Below are positions 32,357 through 40,600 of a stretch of 40,803 bases of DNA, in pieces. Origin of the DNA: CAZVJA01 sp964626885. Its GTDB lineage: Bacteria; Planctomycetota; Planctomycetia; Planctomycetales; Planctomycetaceae. The notes under the pieces were generated by a model that did not search any database, was not told the DNA's origin, and saw only the letters and a list, made by a program, of their open reading frames with translations. Made by a program: the position numbers and the translations under genes. The stretch covers positions 1 to 40,803 of the forward strand of contig CAZVJA010000023.1 of the NCBI GenBank assembly GCA_964626885.1, read 5' to 3'. The stretch's first letter is position 1. Each line of letters opens with the position of its first letter.

Positions 32357-35050
32357 ATGCCGATTTTATTGCGCTGTGAAAAATGCGGCCGTCGATTGAA
32401 AGCTCGTCCCGAATTCCAGGGAAAGCGGGCGGAATGCCCGGAATGCGGCGCCACGATTCTCATTCCGAAAGACTCGGGTGACGCAGGCGGAAAGACCTCG
32501 CAGGGAACCAAGATCGGCAGTTACGCCGCGGATTTCTCGGTCGAAATCACTGACTTCCTCGAACCGCCTGACTCTCGTCCGCAGGTCGAGACACCCACAG
32601 CGCCTGCACGGAAGTCGGTCACGCGCCGCATGCTGGAGGCCCTGCTCGATCCGCGCGCCATTCAGTGGTTGTTGATGATCGGCGGCGGACTGGCCGTGCT
32701 CGGCCTCGTTATCTGGTTGGTCAGCAAGGGGCTCTTCAAAGATCCGCGGGCAGTCGCCGTCGCAATGGGAATCGGCAGCCTCGCCGTGCTCGCCGCCGGT
32801 TGGGCGACGACTCTCAAAACACGTTACCGCGTCGCGGGCCAGGCATTGACCTTTCTCGCCTGCGTTGTCGCGCCGTTGAATCTGTGGTTCTATCACGCGC
32901 AAGGACTGATCACGCTCGACAATCATTTGTGGATCGGCGGGCTGGTTTGCGTGCTCCTCTACGCGGCGACCGTGTTCGTCTTGCGCGACGGGTTGTTCAT
33001 GTACGCGGTGGAAGCCGGTGTCACACTCACGGTGCTTCTCCTGCTGGCCGATCTCGGCACCTTCTCGGACGTCGCGCATCTCAGTCTCTGGCTGCTCGGC
33101 CTGGCGTTTGTTTCGATTCACGCCGAACGCGCCTTTCCTTCGGAAGGAACGTTTTCTCGAAAGAGCTACGGTTTGCCGCTGTTCTGGTCGGGGCATGTTC
33201 AGTTGGGATTCTCGCTGCTGATGCTGCTGGGGTCGCAAATTGCCGGCTGGCTGACGCTCCCGGAAATCTTCAGTTGGCTGGGCAATCTTTTGACCGAGAA
33301 CCATTACCTGGCCGGCGGGCTATGGCTCGTCGCGACCTATTTATATCTCTATTCCGATCTGGTTGTTCGCCGAATCGGCGCGTACGTCTATGCCGCCGCG
33401 GGCTCACTCGTGATGGCTGAGATCACGCTGCTCCTGCCGCAATTCCAGCAAGAGGGAATGATCGCCTTGCTGGCGTTGACGTCCGTCATGCTCCACCTGG
33501 TCACCTTTGCCGTGACTCCCGACAACCTGAAAGTGCGGCGGCATCTGCCGATCATCGCCGGGACGCTCGCGATCCTGGCGGTGCTCCTCGGCATTCTGCT
33601 GCATATTCGCGCGACCAGCGCCATCGCCGCCTTCGTACATTTCCCCTATACCACGGGCTGGCTATTCGTCGGTGTGATGCTGTTGACGGCGGCCACGAAC
33701 TGTTTCTCGGCCTATCTCTCGCGCCACACCGAACCGCGGATCTCGTCCATTCACTTCTTCTTCAGCGCCGCGGCACTGCTCGTCGCTGCGGCGGGATTGC
33801 TCCGGCAACTCGGCTGGACCGACTGGTCGCAGCAGGCGCCGGTGGTGATGCTGATTCCGATCGCCTACATTCTGGCATCGCGATTCTGGCGGAGTCACAG
33901 CCCGGAAACTCCGCTCGCGCGGGTTTCCCATGTCGCAACCGCGATCATACTCGCCAGTTCTTTCGTCGCGGCGGTCGATCAGGGAGACGTCTCGCTGCTG
34001 AAGCCGGTTGTCCATAACACCAAGAATCTCCTGCTCGGCCTGACATTTTTGGAAGCGGCGCTGTTTTACACGCTGGCAGGTATTTTCCGCCGCCGCAGTT
34101 GGAACGCCTATTTCGCAATGGCGGCCGCGTGCGGCGCCCTGTGGCAGTTCCTCGGCTACTTCGGTATCTCGACGGTCTGGTATGAGTTGCTCTACGCCGT
34201 GCTGGGAGTGGTACTGCTCATCACCGCGCGGGTGCTCGGCCTTCAAGAAGAACAGCGCTACCGCGACGGCGGCGAGAAGACGACGGTGGTGCGCGGCGTG
34301 GGGCTGGTGGCGTATCAGTGCGGAAATGCCGTGCTTTCGCTGGCACTGGTCATCGCGTTCCTCAAGGGGTTGAGTGAACTAGCCGTCTCGAAAACCGAAT
34401 GGGTTGATCTACTCGTGCTCGTACTGACGTGCGTTTCGGCCGGCCTGGCAGCCATGATCGTCGTCGCTGACGGATGGAAACGCTGGTACCTCACGGCGGC
34501 GGTCGCGCTGCTCGGCGTGGTCTTCCTCCAGATCAACGTGCTGGTGCATCTGAGCGGATGGCGAAAAATCGAAATCTTCTGCGCGGTCGCCGGCTTGCTG
34601 TTCCTCGTGGGAAGCCACTTCGGACGATTCCGCGAGGAAGGCAAGCACGAGGACGACACGGTCACGCTGGGATTATGGGCCGGCAGCTTGCTGCTCGCGG
34701 CACCCCTGTTCGTGGCGATGCTCTATCATCGCTTTGGCGGAGGAGGGATCTCCCTGGCGGATGATGTGCTATTGCTCATCACATCCATACTCATGCTGAC
34801 CACCGGTTGTGTGTGGCGGATCAAGTCGACTACGCTCGTCGGCGGCGGAAGCTTGTTCATCTTTCTGATGATCGTGATCGGCTCAATCCTCTACCGGCCG
34901 CAGGTGGCGCTCGGCGTCTACCTGTTCATCGGCGGCGGGTTGATCTTCGTCGCGGGAGTGCTGCTCAGCATCTACCGTGAGCGACTGCTCGCCCTGCCCG
35001 ATCAGATCGCGAAACGGGAAGGACTTTTCCGGATCATCTCGTGGCGATAG
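32357..35050 (+). CDS. Large polytopic membrane protein with N-terminal zinc ribbon
   Basis: An 897-residue protein. Residues 1-35 form a zinc ribbon (CEKCGRRLKA then CPECGATILIP), the four-cysteine domain often placed before planctomycete membrane proteins. A linker of ~75 residues leads to an array of over 20 hydrophobic segments that fills the rest, with short loops. It has a DUF2157-like general appearance (GLFKDPRAVAVAMGIGSLAV, WATTLKTRYRVAG), but I cannot confirm the family. It could be a transporter, a sensor or a scaffold for membrane assembly. The ATG at 32357 follows GGGG; an upstream extension to 32270 is not supported. The gene is divergent from kptA and convergent with an Mpo1-like gene. 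Confidence 0.75.
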   Translation: MPILLRCEKCGRRLKARPEFQGKRAECPECGATILIPKDSGDAGGKTSQGTKIGSYAADFSVEITDFLEPPDSRPQVETPTAPARKSVTRRMLEALLDPRAIQWLLMIGGGLAVLGLVIWLVSKGLFKDPRAVAVAMGIGSLAVLAAGWATTLKTRYRVAGQALTFLACVVAPLNLWFYHAQGLITLDNHLWIGGLVCVLLYAATVFVLRDGLFMYAVEAGVTLTVLLLLADLGTFSDVAHLSLWLLGLAFVSIHAERAFPSEGTFSRKSYGLPLFWSGHVQLGFSLLMLLGSQIAGWLTLPEIFSWLGNLLTENHYLAGGLWLVATYLYLYSDLVVRRIGAYVYAAAGSLVMAEITLLLPQFQQEGMIALLALTSVMLHLVTFAVTPDNLKVRRHLPIIAGTLAILAVLLGILLHIRATSAIAAFVHFPYTTGWLFVGVMLLTAATNCFSAYLSRHTEPRISSIHFFFSAAALLVAAAGLLRQLGWTDWSQQAPVVMLIPIAYILASRFWRSHSPETPLARVSHVATAIILASSFVAAVDQGDVSLLKPVVHNTKNLLLGLTFLEAALFYTLAGIFRRRSWNAYFAMAAACGALWQFLGYFGISTVWYELLYAVLGVVLLITARVLGLQEEQRYRDGGEKTTVVRGVGLVAYQCGNAVLSLALVIAFLKGLSELAVSKTEWVDLLVLVLTCVSAGLAAMIVVADGWKRWYLTAAVALLGVVFLQINVLVHLSGWRKIEIFCAVAGLLFLVGSHFGRFREEGKHEDDTVTLGLWAGSLLLAAPLFVAMLYHRFGGGGISLADDVLLLITSILMLTTGCVWRIKSTTLVGGGSLFIFLMIVIGSILYRPQVALGVYLFIGGGLIFVAGVLLSIYRERLLALPDQIAKREGLFRIISWR

Positions 35051-35075
35051 CACAGGAAGTTGACACCACGCAGTA

Positions 35076-35426
35076 TCAATTCGCGGCGGAGCGCGAAGTC
35101 GCCGAGACACCGGCTCGTTCGAGCTCGGGGCGCAGTCGGCCGATGAGCGCCAACCCGAACATCTTGTAATCGGCAATCAGCGACCAGCGAGGATAATCGA
35201 ACGTTGCCGGGCGGTTCTTCTCGATCACAAAGTGTCCGAACCACGCTGGTCCATAGCCCGCGACCAACGCCAGCGGCAAAAACCAGGGCGAAACAAAAAT
35301 GGCCAGCGCGAAGACAGCCAGCGACGCGGCCGTGCCGACGTAATGCGTGACTCGGCAGGCGACCTTCGAGTGCTCGCGGAGATAGTACAGCCAGAACTCA
35401 CTAAAAGTGGCGATGCGGTCTGCCAT
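35076..35426 (-). CDS. Mpo1-like (DUF962) small membrane protein
   Basis: A 116-residue protein. The pattern TFSEFWLYYLREHSKVACR, THYVGTAASLAVFA, GYGPAWFGHFVIEKNRPATF matches the Mpo1/DUF962 family. Its His residues (His19, His28 and His65 region) bind iron in Mpo1, a dioxygenase that shortens 2-hydroxy fatty acids. Two or three hydrophobic helices place it in a membrane. The start at 35426 (MADRIATF) is chosen because the extension upstream is not similar to the family; no good ribosome binding site is seen. Catalytic function in this organism is inferred from the family. Confidence 0.82.
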   Translation of the reverse strand: MADRIATFSEFWLYYLREHSKVACRVTHYVGTAASLAVFALAIFVSPWFLPLALVAGYGPAWFGHFVIEKNRPATFDYPRWSLIADYKMFGLALIGRLRPELERAGVSATSRSAAN

Positions 35427-35522
35427 ATGGAATTGTCTTTCAAACAAATTACCGAATCGAATGTCGTCGCGTCCCCGCTCTGCCGCACCAGCCGACGTCG
35501 GCAATCGCTTGCGGTTTAGCAT

Positions 35523-37141
35523 CTACTCTTCAAACCGCAAGGCATACAGATCCGCGTCGCGCATCGCGAATCGTAACCGGACCGTCTTCCCCGCCAGCGA
35601 GCCGNNNNNNNNNNNNNNNNNNNNNNNNNNNNNNNNNNNNNNNNNNNNNNNNNNNNNNNNNNNNNNNNNNNNNNNNNNNNNNNNNNNNNNNNNNNNNNNN
35701 NNNNATCCGCGTCGCGCATCGCGAATCGTAACCGGACCGTCTTCCCCGCCAGCGAGCCGACGTCGTCCCCCTTCTTCCATTCGACGGCCCGTTCAATCTC
35801 GTTACCGATCGTTTCGATGGAATCATCGAGCGCAAAACCAGGGATCGGCTTGCCGGCGGCATCCTGAATCTCCACCCGCACACCCCCCGCGGCGGAAGTC
35901 GCGAAGTTGATCAACAGTTTCTTGCCCGCGAAGGTGAGGGGCTTCGTGACCAGTTCACCCCCTTTGTCGGGCGTTCGGACCGAGGCAAAACCGTCGAGTC
36001 GCATGGAATAACGTCGCAGATGAGACGTCGGCTGGCCGTAATTCTGGTTGACGTACAATGACATCTCCGCCGGGCCGGTCTGCACGATGTTGAGCGCCGG
36101 GTAATTCGTCCGCGAAACCCAGTTCTCATAGCCGATGCCGGGGCGCAAAAAACCTTCGGTAAACGTGCAGTCGTATCGCGAACCGCCGCGCGACGTCATC
36201 AACACGCCGTCGGAGGTATCGCCGAAGTATTTCGGATGGACGCCGATCGCCTCCGCCTGCTTGTCCTTAAGAACTTTCCGCCCCGGCATGAACCGCGCCG
36301 CCGTCGAAATGTAAATGTGCGGCGCACGGAAATAGGGGTGCGTCTGGTTGGTATAGAGGTGGTTGCTCGGAATGACGCTTCCAGTATCGCTGTAGCTCAT
36401 TTGCTCCGGCTCGGACCAATGAACAAAATCCTTCGAGGTCGCGCGGGCAATCGCCCGAACTTCCTTCGGGACTTTGCGGAAATAAAGGACATAACATTCC
36501 TCCTCCGCCGACCAGAAGGCGACATTCTGCGAATCGAACGCCCACCCTTTGACGTTGAACACCGGCTCTTCCTGAATCTTCTTCCAGTGAATGCCGTCGG
36601 GCGAAACAAAACCGACCAGTCCCTTCGGGCTCGTGCCGCCGACCCCCTTGTACCGCTCCGACGGCGAAACTTCGGGGCGCGTATCGAGAAACGGGCTGAA
36701 GTTGTGCGTCGCCGGGGCCGCCTGCGTCAGAATGACGTTGTTCTCGCGCGAACCGTTCATTTCGTAGAGACCAAGCTTCGGCTTTGTCCAATGAATGCCA
36801 TCCTTCGACTCGGCCATGCAGGTGCATTCGTTCTCGCTCCCGTCGGAGCCGTCGGTCGGCATGCCGCGATAATAAACGCGATACAAATCGCCATCCTTGA
36901 TGACCGTGCAATACCCGCAGAAGAGCCCTTCCCACGGGTTGTCGAACTTGAGCACCGGCCCTTCATCATGCGGACGGGCAAGCACCAATTGTGCGTTGTC
37001 GAGCTTGTCGATCAGGTGATGATCAACGAACAGCTCGCGCTGCGAACCGAGTTCGATCGGCCCATCGGCCAGCACCATGGTCGGCGCGACCAGACACAAT
37101 GAGAACAAAACTCCAAGTGCCATTCGACGCACGCGCATCAT
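35523..37141 (-). CDS. Secreted glycosidase-like beta-propeller protein (GH32/43-like), split by an assembly gap
   Basis: The protein begins with a signal peptide (RRMALGVLFSLCLVAPTMVLA-, cut before DGP). It contains three S-x-D-G-x-H-W type blades: ESKDGIHWTKP, SPDGIHWKKI and SKDFVHWSEP. This is the pattern of five-bladed glycosidase propellers of the GH32/43/68 type. The C-terminal part (VRVEIQDAAGKPIPGFALDD) resembles a beta-sandwich. A 100-N gap at 35605-35704 breaks the frame; it looks artificial because 55 bases on both sides are identical. Joining the contigs and removing one copy (155 bases in total) gives a continuous reading frame that ends in RLRFAMRDADLYALRFEE at the TAG (35523-35525), 487 residues long. 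The ATG at 37141 follows AGGGAG. Substrate unknown. Confidence 0.8.
35550..35759. repeat. 55-bp direct duplication on both sides of the N gap (contig overlap)
   Basis: 35550-35604 and 35705-35759 are identical over 55 bases, and the right copy starts immediately at the gap. A 55-base overlap equals a common assembly k-mer length. This is best explained as one genomic locus represented twice, not as a biological repeat. Confidence 0.92.
35605..35704. other. Assembly gap of 100 N
   Basis: Exactly 100 unknown bases inside the glycosidase-like gene, a typical placeholder for a gap of unknown size. The 55 bases before it (35550-35604) and after it (35705-35759) are the same, so the two contigs overlap and no sequence is likely to be missing. 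Confidence 0.98.
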
Positions 37142-37511
37142 GTTCTCCCTCTTGGATTGATTCTCAATAGACGGTTCGTCGATCGCATCTTCGCACCTCT
37201 GCCACCAGCTTCGCCAGCAGTTTTGTGCAATTCACTCCAAGTGGAGCGAAATTCTCAAGTGTTGGGAGGGCGAGGCTCCCGCCGAGCCGCAGCGTTCAAA
37301 GGTCTCTCGTCGCGGCAGCTCTGTCGTGTGCCTCTGCGTTCGGCAATTCGATGCCGTCGTGTGCCACTGGCTATGCCAGTGCCGCGTCCAAAAATCCAAA
37401 GTCCGCCGGACTCTAACAGCATGACCAACTCGCGAGCACCATTGGCGCACCCTCTGTCGGCAAGTTATTATATCAACAGTCGTTGATTTATCGCCCCACG
37501 AGGCCAAATGC
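37142..37511. other. Divergent intergenic region with hairpin repeat
   Basis: 370 bases between the glycosidase-like and DUF1501 genes. It should hold promoters for both. It contains GGGAGGGCGAGGCTCCCG, a GC-rich segment with local dyad symmetry, and the CACTG-type hairpin described separately. I see no gene. Confidence 0.5.
37361..37381 (-). repeat. CACTG-type hairpin repeat, copy 1
   Basis: On the minus strand CACTGGC-ATA-GCCAGTG followed by GCAC, a perfect 7-bp stem. The same layout, a CACTG-stem-CAGTG followed by G[GC]AC, occurs at 40501 and 40670 with different stem interiors. This suggests a dispersed repetitive hairpin. Confidence 0.6.
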
Positions 37512-38954
37512 ATGACGATTTCGCCAAGCGATGCCGCACCGCACCAGGATACTCCCGGGCCAAGTCACCAAACGCCCTGCGCCGGGCCGCGCCATTGCAC
37601 GCCCGAAAGCGCGCGCCTCTCGCGGCGGCACCTGCTGCACGTTGGCGGACTCGGGATGATGGGACTCCCGCTCGCGCGGCTACTCGAATCGCGGGCCCAA
37701 GCGGAAGCGTCGGGAATCAAACCGCGTGCCGACGCCTGCATCATTCTGTTTCTCAACGGCGGGCCGAGCCATCTCGATATGTGGGACATGAAGCCCAACG
37801 CCGCCGAGGGAATTCGCGGGGAGTTCAAGCCGATCGCGACCTCACTCCCCGGCTACCAGATGTCCGAGTATCTGCCGCGGCTCGCTCAGCACGCGCACCG
37901 GGCAACGGTCGTCCGCTCGATGCATCACAGTGTGAACAACGCCCACGCGGCGGCGGTATATGCGGCGCTCACCGGACACGATCGAGGTGAGATCGGCGGC
38001 GGAACAAGACCGACCGATTACCCATCCCCCGGCGCGGTTGTCTCGATGTTTCGGCCACCGGAACGTGCCGTCCCGCCGCAGGTGACGTTGCCCTACATCA
38101 CGAAGGAAGGAGCTGGCGGCCCGCCGCAGCCCGGGTTCTTTGGTGGATTTCTCGGCACGTCGCGCGATCCGTTGTTCGTGTTGAAAGATCCGAACGCCGC
38201 GAACTTCGGCGTCCCGGAATTGACCTTGCAGGCCGACATCTCGGCCCAGCGGCTATCGGTTCGCCGGGCGCTGTTTGAAAATCTCGACCGCCGCATGACC
38301 GATGCCGCGCGCTCGCCTTCCTCGTCGATGACCGGCTTCCAGGAGCGCGCGTTCGACTTGCTCACTTCGACCGAAACTCAACAGGCGTTCGAGATCCACC
38401 GCGAGCCCGACAAGGTCCGCGACTCGTATGGCCGAAACATCTACGGGCAGAGCGTGCTCCTCGCGCGGCGGCTGATCGAAGCGGGGACGCGGGTCGTCTG
38501 CGTCTCGTGGGCGCCGGACGCCAACGCCACCTGGGACACACACGGCAACAACTTCAAGAAGCTCAAGAACCCGCTGCTGCCGCAACTCGACGCCGCCTGT
38601 GCCAGCCTCATCAGCGATCTGGCCGACCGTGGTCGACTCGATAGGACAATTGTGGCCGTGATGGGAGACTTCGGCCGCTCGCCGCGCGTCAACGCGCAGG
38701 GCGCGGGGCGCGATCACTGGAACTGGTGCTACAGCCTGATGCTGGTCGGCGGCGGCTTCCAGCAGGGGTTGATCTACGGCGCCAGCGATCCGATCGGCGC
38801 GTACCCCGCCGCGAATCCTCTCGAGCCGGGGGACATCATCTCAACGATGTACCACCTCCTCGGCCTGCGACACGACTCGCACATCTACGACTCGCTCCAC
38901 CGCCCCTACCGCCTCGTTCCCAAAGGGGACGTAATTAGCGAGTTGATGGCGTAG
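37512..38954 (+). CDS. DUF1501 family secreted protein
   Basis: A 480-residue DUF1501 protein. A Tat-like signal lies at residues 37-60 (SRRHLLHVGGLGMMGLPLAR), preceded by an unusually long hydrophilic head. The alkaline-phosphatase-like core starts ACIILFLNGGPSHLDMWD and contains PGYQMSEYLPRLAQHAH, MHHSVNNAHAAAVYAAL, and later WDTHGNNF and VAVMGDFGRSPRVN. GAGRDHWNWCYSLMLVGGG is also typical. These Asp/His motifs resemble metal sites of the sulfatase/phosphatase superfamily. DUF1501 genes in planctomycetes are usually next to DUF1549 cytochrome-like genes; here none is present, so it is an orphan copy. GAGG lies eight bases upstream of the ATG. Function unproven. Confidence 0.93.
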   Translation: MTISPSDAAPHQDTPGPSHQTPCAGPRHCTPESARLSRRHLLHVGGLGMMGLPLARLLESRAQAEASGIKPRADACIILFLNGGPSHLDMWDMKPNAAEGIRGEFKPIATSLPGYQMSEYLPRLAQHAHRATVVRSMHHSVNNAHAAAVYAALTGHDRGEIGGGTRPTDYPSPGAVVSMFRPPERAVPPQVTLPYITKEGAGGPPQPGFFGGFLGTSRDPLFVLKDPNAANFGVPELTLQADISAQRLSVRRALFENLDRRMTDAARSPSSSMTGFQERAFDLLTSTETQQAFEIHREPDKVRDSYGRNIYGQSVLLARRLIEAGTRVVCVSWAPDANATWDTHGNNFKKLKNPLLPQLDAACASLISDLADRGRLDRTIVAVMGDFGRSPRVNAQGAGRDHWNWCYSLMLVGGGFQQGLIYGASDPIGAYPAANPLEPGDIISTMYHLLGLRHDSHIYDSLHRPYRLVPKGDVISELMA

Positions 38955-38967
38955 CTGCGGATCGATT

Positions 38968-39022
38968 GGGTGGCCCCGGTTGGCCGCTTCGGCCTACCGG
39001 GGCGGCGCAGCCGCAAGAGGTT
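38968..39022 (-). repeat. Double-hairpin REP-like element, copy A
   Basis: Read on the minus strand: AACCTCTT, then a 5-bp hairpin (GCGGC-TGC-GCCGC), then a large hairpin with an 8-bp outer stem (GCCCCGGT/ACCGGGGC), one A-A mismatch and a 5-bp inner stem GGCCG/CGGCC. The inner core is shared with copy C over 19 bases in opposite orientation. Confidence 0.8.
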
Positions 39023-39050
39023 TCTATGAGACGTGCATGATATGACAACG

Positions 39051-39100
39051 ACCTCTTGTGCCTTCGGCACACAGGTAGCCTGCGGCAACCTGTGCCACCC
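39051..39100 (+). repeat. Double-hairpin REP-like element, copy B
   Basis: ACCTCTT, hairpin GTGCC-TTC-GGCAC (39058-39070), then hairpin ACAGGT-A-GCC-TGC-GGC-A-ACCTGT (39071-39093). It is the same architecture as copies A and C with different stem bases. It faces copy A head-to-head across about 28 bases. Confidence 0.75.
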
Positions 39101-39112
39101 GGGCGATTTTTT

Positions 39113-39214
39113 GTAGGGCCGGTTCCACCGGCCGCGCAGTTTTTCGTAGGGTCGGTTTGACCAACGCTGCAGAATCGAATACGTATTCGCGCATCAGGCC
39201 GGCAATAACCGGCC
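39113..39214. repeat. Short GTAGGG-type hairpin repeats upstream of the SIR2-like gene
   Basis: Two units starting GTAGGG at 39113 and 39146 are 33 bases apart. The first has GGCCGGT-TCC-ACCGGCC, the second a decayed GGTCGGTTTGACC. A further hairpin GGCCGG-CAATAA-CCGGCC lies at 39197-39214 and reads like an inverted third copy. T-rich stretches separate the units. They look like dispersed small repeats. Confidence 0.55.
39176..39189. promoter_or_regulatory. 14-bp perfect palindrome upstream of the SIR2-like gene
   Basis: CGAATACGTATTCG is perfectly self-complementary and lies about 58 bases before the start codon at 39247, in an otherwise repeat-filled leader. A dimeric repressor could bind it. 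No recognisable -35/-10 pair was found next to it. Confidence 0.35.
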
Positions 39215-39246
39215 CTTGTATCTTGGCTTGAGCGGGGATTAGAGGC

Positions 39247-40482
39247 ATGAGAAGAGACGCAAAGCTCGGTAGCTCAAGCTGTGTCTATCTACTTGGGGCT
39301 GGGTTCTCTGCTGAATTCGGTCTACCAATCATGCGGAACTTCCTGACCGTTGCGAAGGGCAATTACTTCGGAAAGCTGATACTCGATCGTCGGCTGAACG
39401 AAGGGTACTCGGAGATGCTGGAATTCGTGGATGAATGCCAAGCGTCCGCCTGGCTGATGAATCGCGATTGGGAAAACATCGAAGAAATCTACACACAGGC
39501 GGATTTCCTTCGCATGTGCACTTCGACGGTCAGGCACAACCCGCGTGAACGTGGCAAACAAAGACGAGATTACAAAGAGCTATGCGAGCACATCGCATGG
39601 GCGATTTGGGACGTATACCGCAGATTTGAATTCCCCCGAGACAAATCCGCCGGGCCGCAAGCGATCGTTAGACTTCTCGAAAGCACCGTCGTCAATGCAG
39701 GCCTGCGGCCAGTAGTCATCACGACGAACTACGACGTAGCGTTCGAGACTGCCGTGCAATCGTTTCAGAACGAAAACCGGCCCTACTGGAACTACTATTA
39801 TCCTGGTTTCAATGATCGAGAGATCCGCCGCAGTGGGTTTTGCAAAGAAGCTAAAGGGTCGGTGTCCGTGCTTCGCGGTGCACGATTCTTGGTGCCGGTC
39901 ATCAAGTTGCACGGGTCGGTGAACTGGTTCCGAAGCGCGAGCCGTAAGCCTGCGGAGTGCATTGCTCAAAAGATTCTCAGCGAACCCGATGATTTCACGT
40001 CTGGCAAGCGAGAAAGGCCGCACGTTGATCCTGAAGAACTTGTAAACCAGGTACAGGCGGCGGCGAAATGGACGGATGCGGGGCCGGCGATCGTTCCACC
40101 GATGCTCGGTAAAACGACACTCTTTCCGGCAATCGAGTTGCAGTGGCGGTTGGCCCTGGAAGCGATCGCGAAGGCTCGGCGAATCATCGTCGTCGGCTAC
40201 AGCTTTCCTGATACCGACGCATTTATGGTTCGACTTCTCAGCGAAGGGCTGAGTCGAAACCGTCAACTCGACTCCATTCGCATTGTTGACGTACAGCCTC
40301 TAACGAAATGGCGAAGCAGGCTGCGGAAGATATTTACTCCAATGGGACTGGACCAAAAAGTGCGATTCATCAACGCGAGTACGGACATGATGCTGAGCAA
40401 GTGCGACCTTGCAAATGGCGATCCGTCCGTATTTGACACGTTTTTTGACAATGGGGAGTGGGCGAGGCGAATCAACGAATGA
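39247..40482 (+). CDS. SIR2-like domain protein, candidate NADase of defence type
   Basis: A 411-residue protein with the SIR2-like fold. YLLGAGFSAEFGLP (14-27) gives GAGxS, VVITTNYDVAFE has TTNYD in place of TQNID, VIKLHGSVNW has the catalytic-type His, and IIVVGYSFPDTDAF replaces the GSS loop. This pattern, without zinc-binding cysteine pairs, marks SIR2-like proteins of anti-phage systems that degrade NAD+, rather than the deacylase sirtuin at 1755. No second effector or sensor domain is clear; the C-terminus (~330-411) is polar. No partner gene such as a TIR, Argonaute or helicase is adjacent, so activity as a single-gene system is only possible. Codon use appears less GC-biased than in the DUF1501 gene. 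GGGGA lies about nine bases before the ATG. Repeats surround the gene on both sides. Confidence 0.82.
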   Translation: MRRDAKLGSSSCVYLLGAGFSAEFGLPIMRNFLTVAKGNYFGKLILDRRLNEGYSEMLEFVDECQASAWLMNRDWENIEEIYTQADFLRMCTSTVRHNPRERGKQRRDYKELCEHIAWAIWDVYRRFEFPRDKSAGPQAIVRLLESTVVNAGLRPVVITTNYDVAFETAVQSFQNENRPYWNYYYPGFNDREIRRSGFCKEAKGSVSVLRGARFLVPVIKLHGSVNWFRSASRKPAECIAQKILSEPDDFTSGKRERPHVDPEELVNQVQAAAKWTDAGPAIVPPMLGKTTLFPAIELQWRLALEAIAKARRIIVVGYSFPDTDAFMVRLLSEGLSRNRQLDSIRIVDVQPLTKWRSRLRKIFTPMGLDQKVRFINASTDMMLSKCDLANGDPSVFDTFFDNGEWARRINE

Positions 40483-40500
40483 ACGATATGTAGCTGCCAG

Positions 40501-40559
40501 CACTGGTTGCTGGGCAACCAGTGGGACGATGTCCCAGGAGGTTGCTTGCAACATCCTGG
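40501..40559 (+). repeat. Three consecutive hairpins after the SIR2-like gene
   Basis: Within 60 bases are CACTGGTTGC-TGG-GCAACCAGTG (40501-40523, perfect 10-bp stem), GGGAC-GAT-GTCCC (40523-40535) and CCAGGA-G-GTTGC-TT-GCAAC-A-TCCTGG (40534-40559, 11 bp with one mismatch). The first and third share the GGTTGC/GCAAC centre and may be related. The group starts 18 bases after the stop codon. The first unit also fits the CACTG-type family. They could terminate transcription or protect the 3' end of the mRNA. Confidence 0.75.
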
Positions 40560-40600
40560 TCGAATGGCCTGGAAGCTATCGCCCCGTCATTGCACAATGG

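Noticed and set aside
35516..35604. Alternative C-terminus of the glycosidase-like protein running through the N gap
   Set aside because: It arises only because the gap plus duplicated 55 bases (155 in total) is not a multiple of three; the merged sequence gives a proper stop.
37512..38954. DUF1501 gene as part of a DUF1549/DUF1501 pair
   Set aside because: No DUF1549 cytochrome-like gene lies next to it in this window.
38968..39214. Repeats near the SIR2-like gene as a CRISPR array
   Set aside because: Units differ in sequence and orientation, spacing is irregular, each forms its own hairpin, and no cas gene is present.
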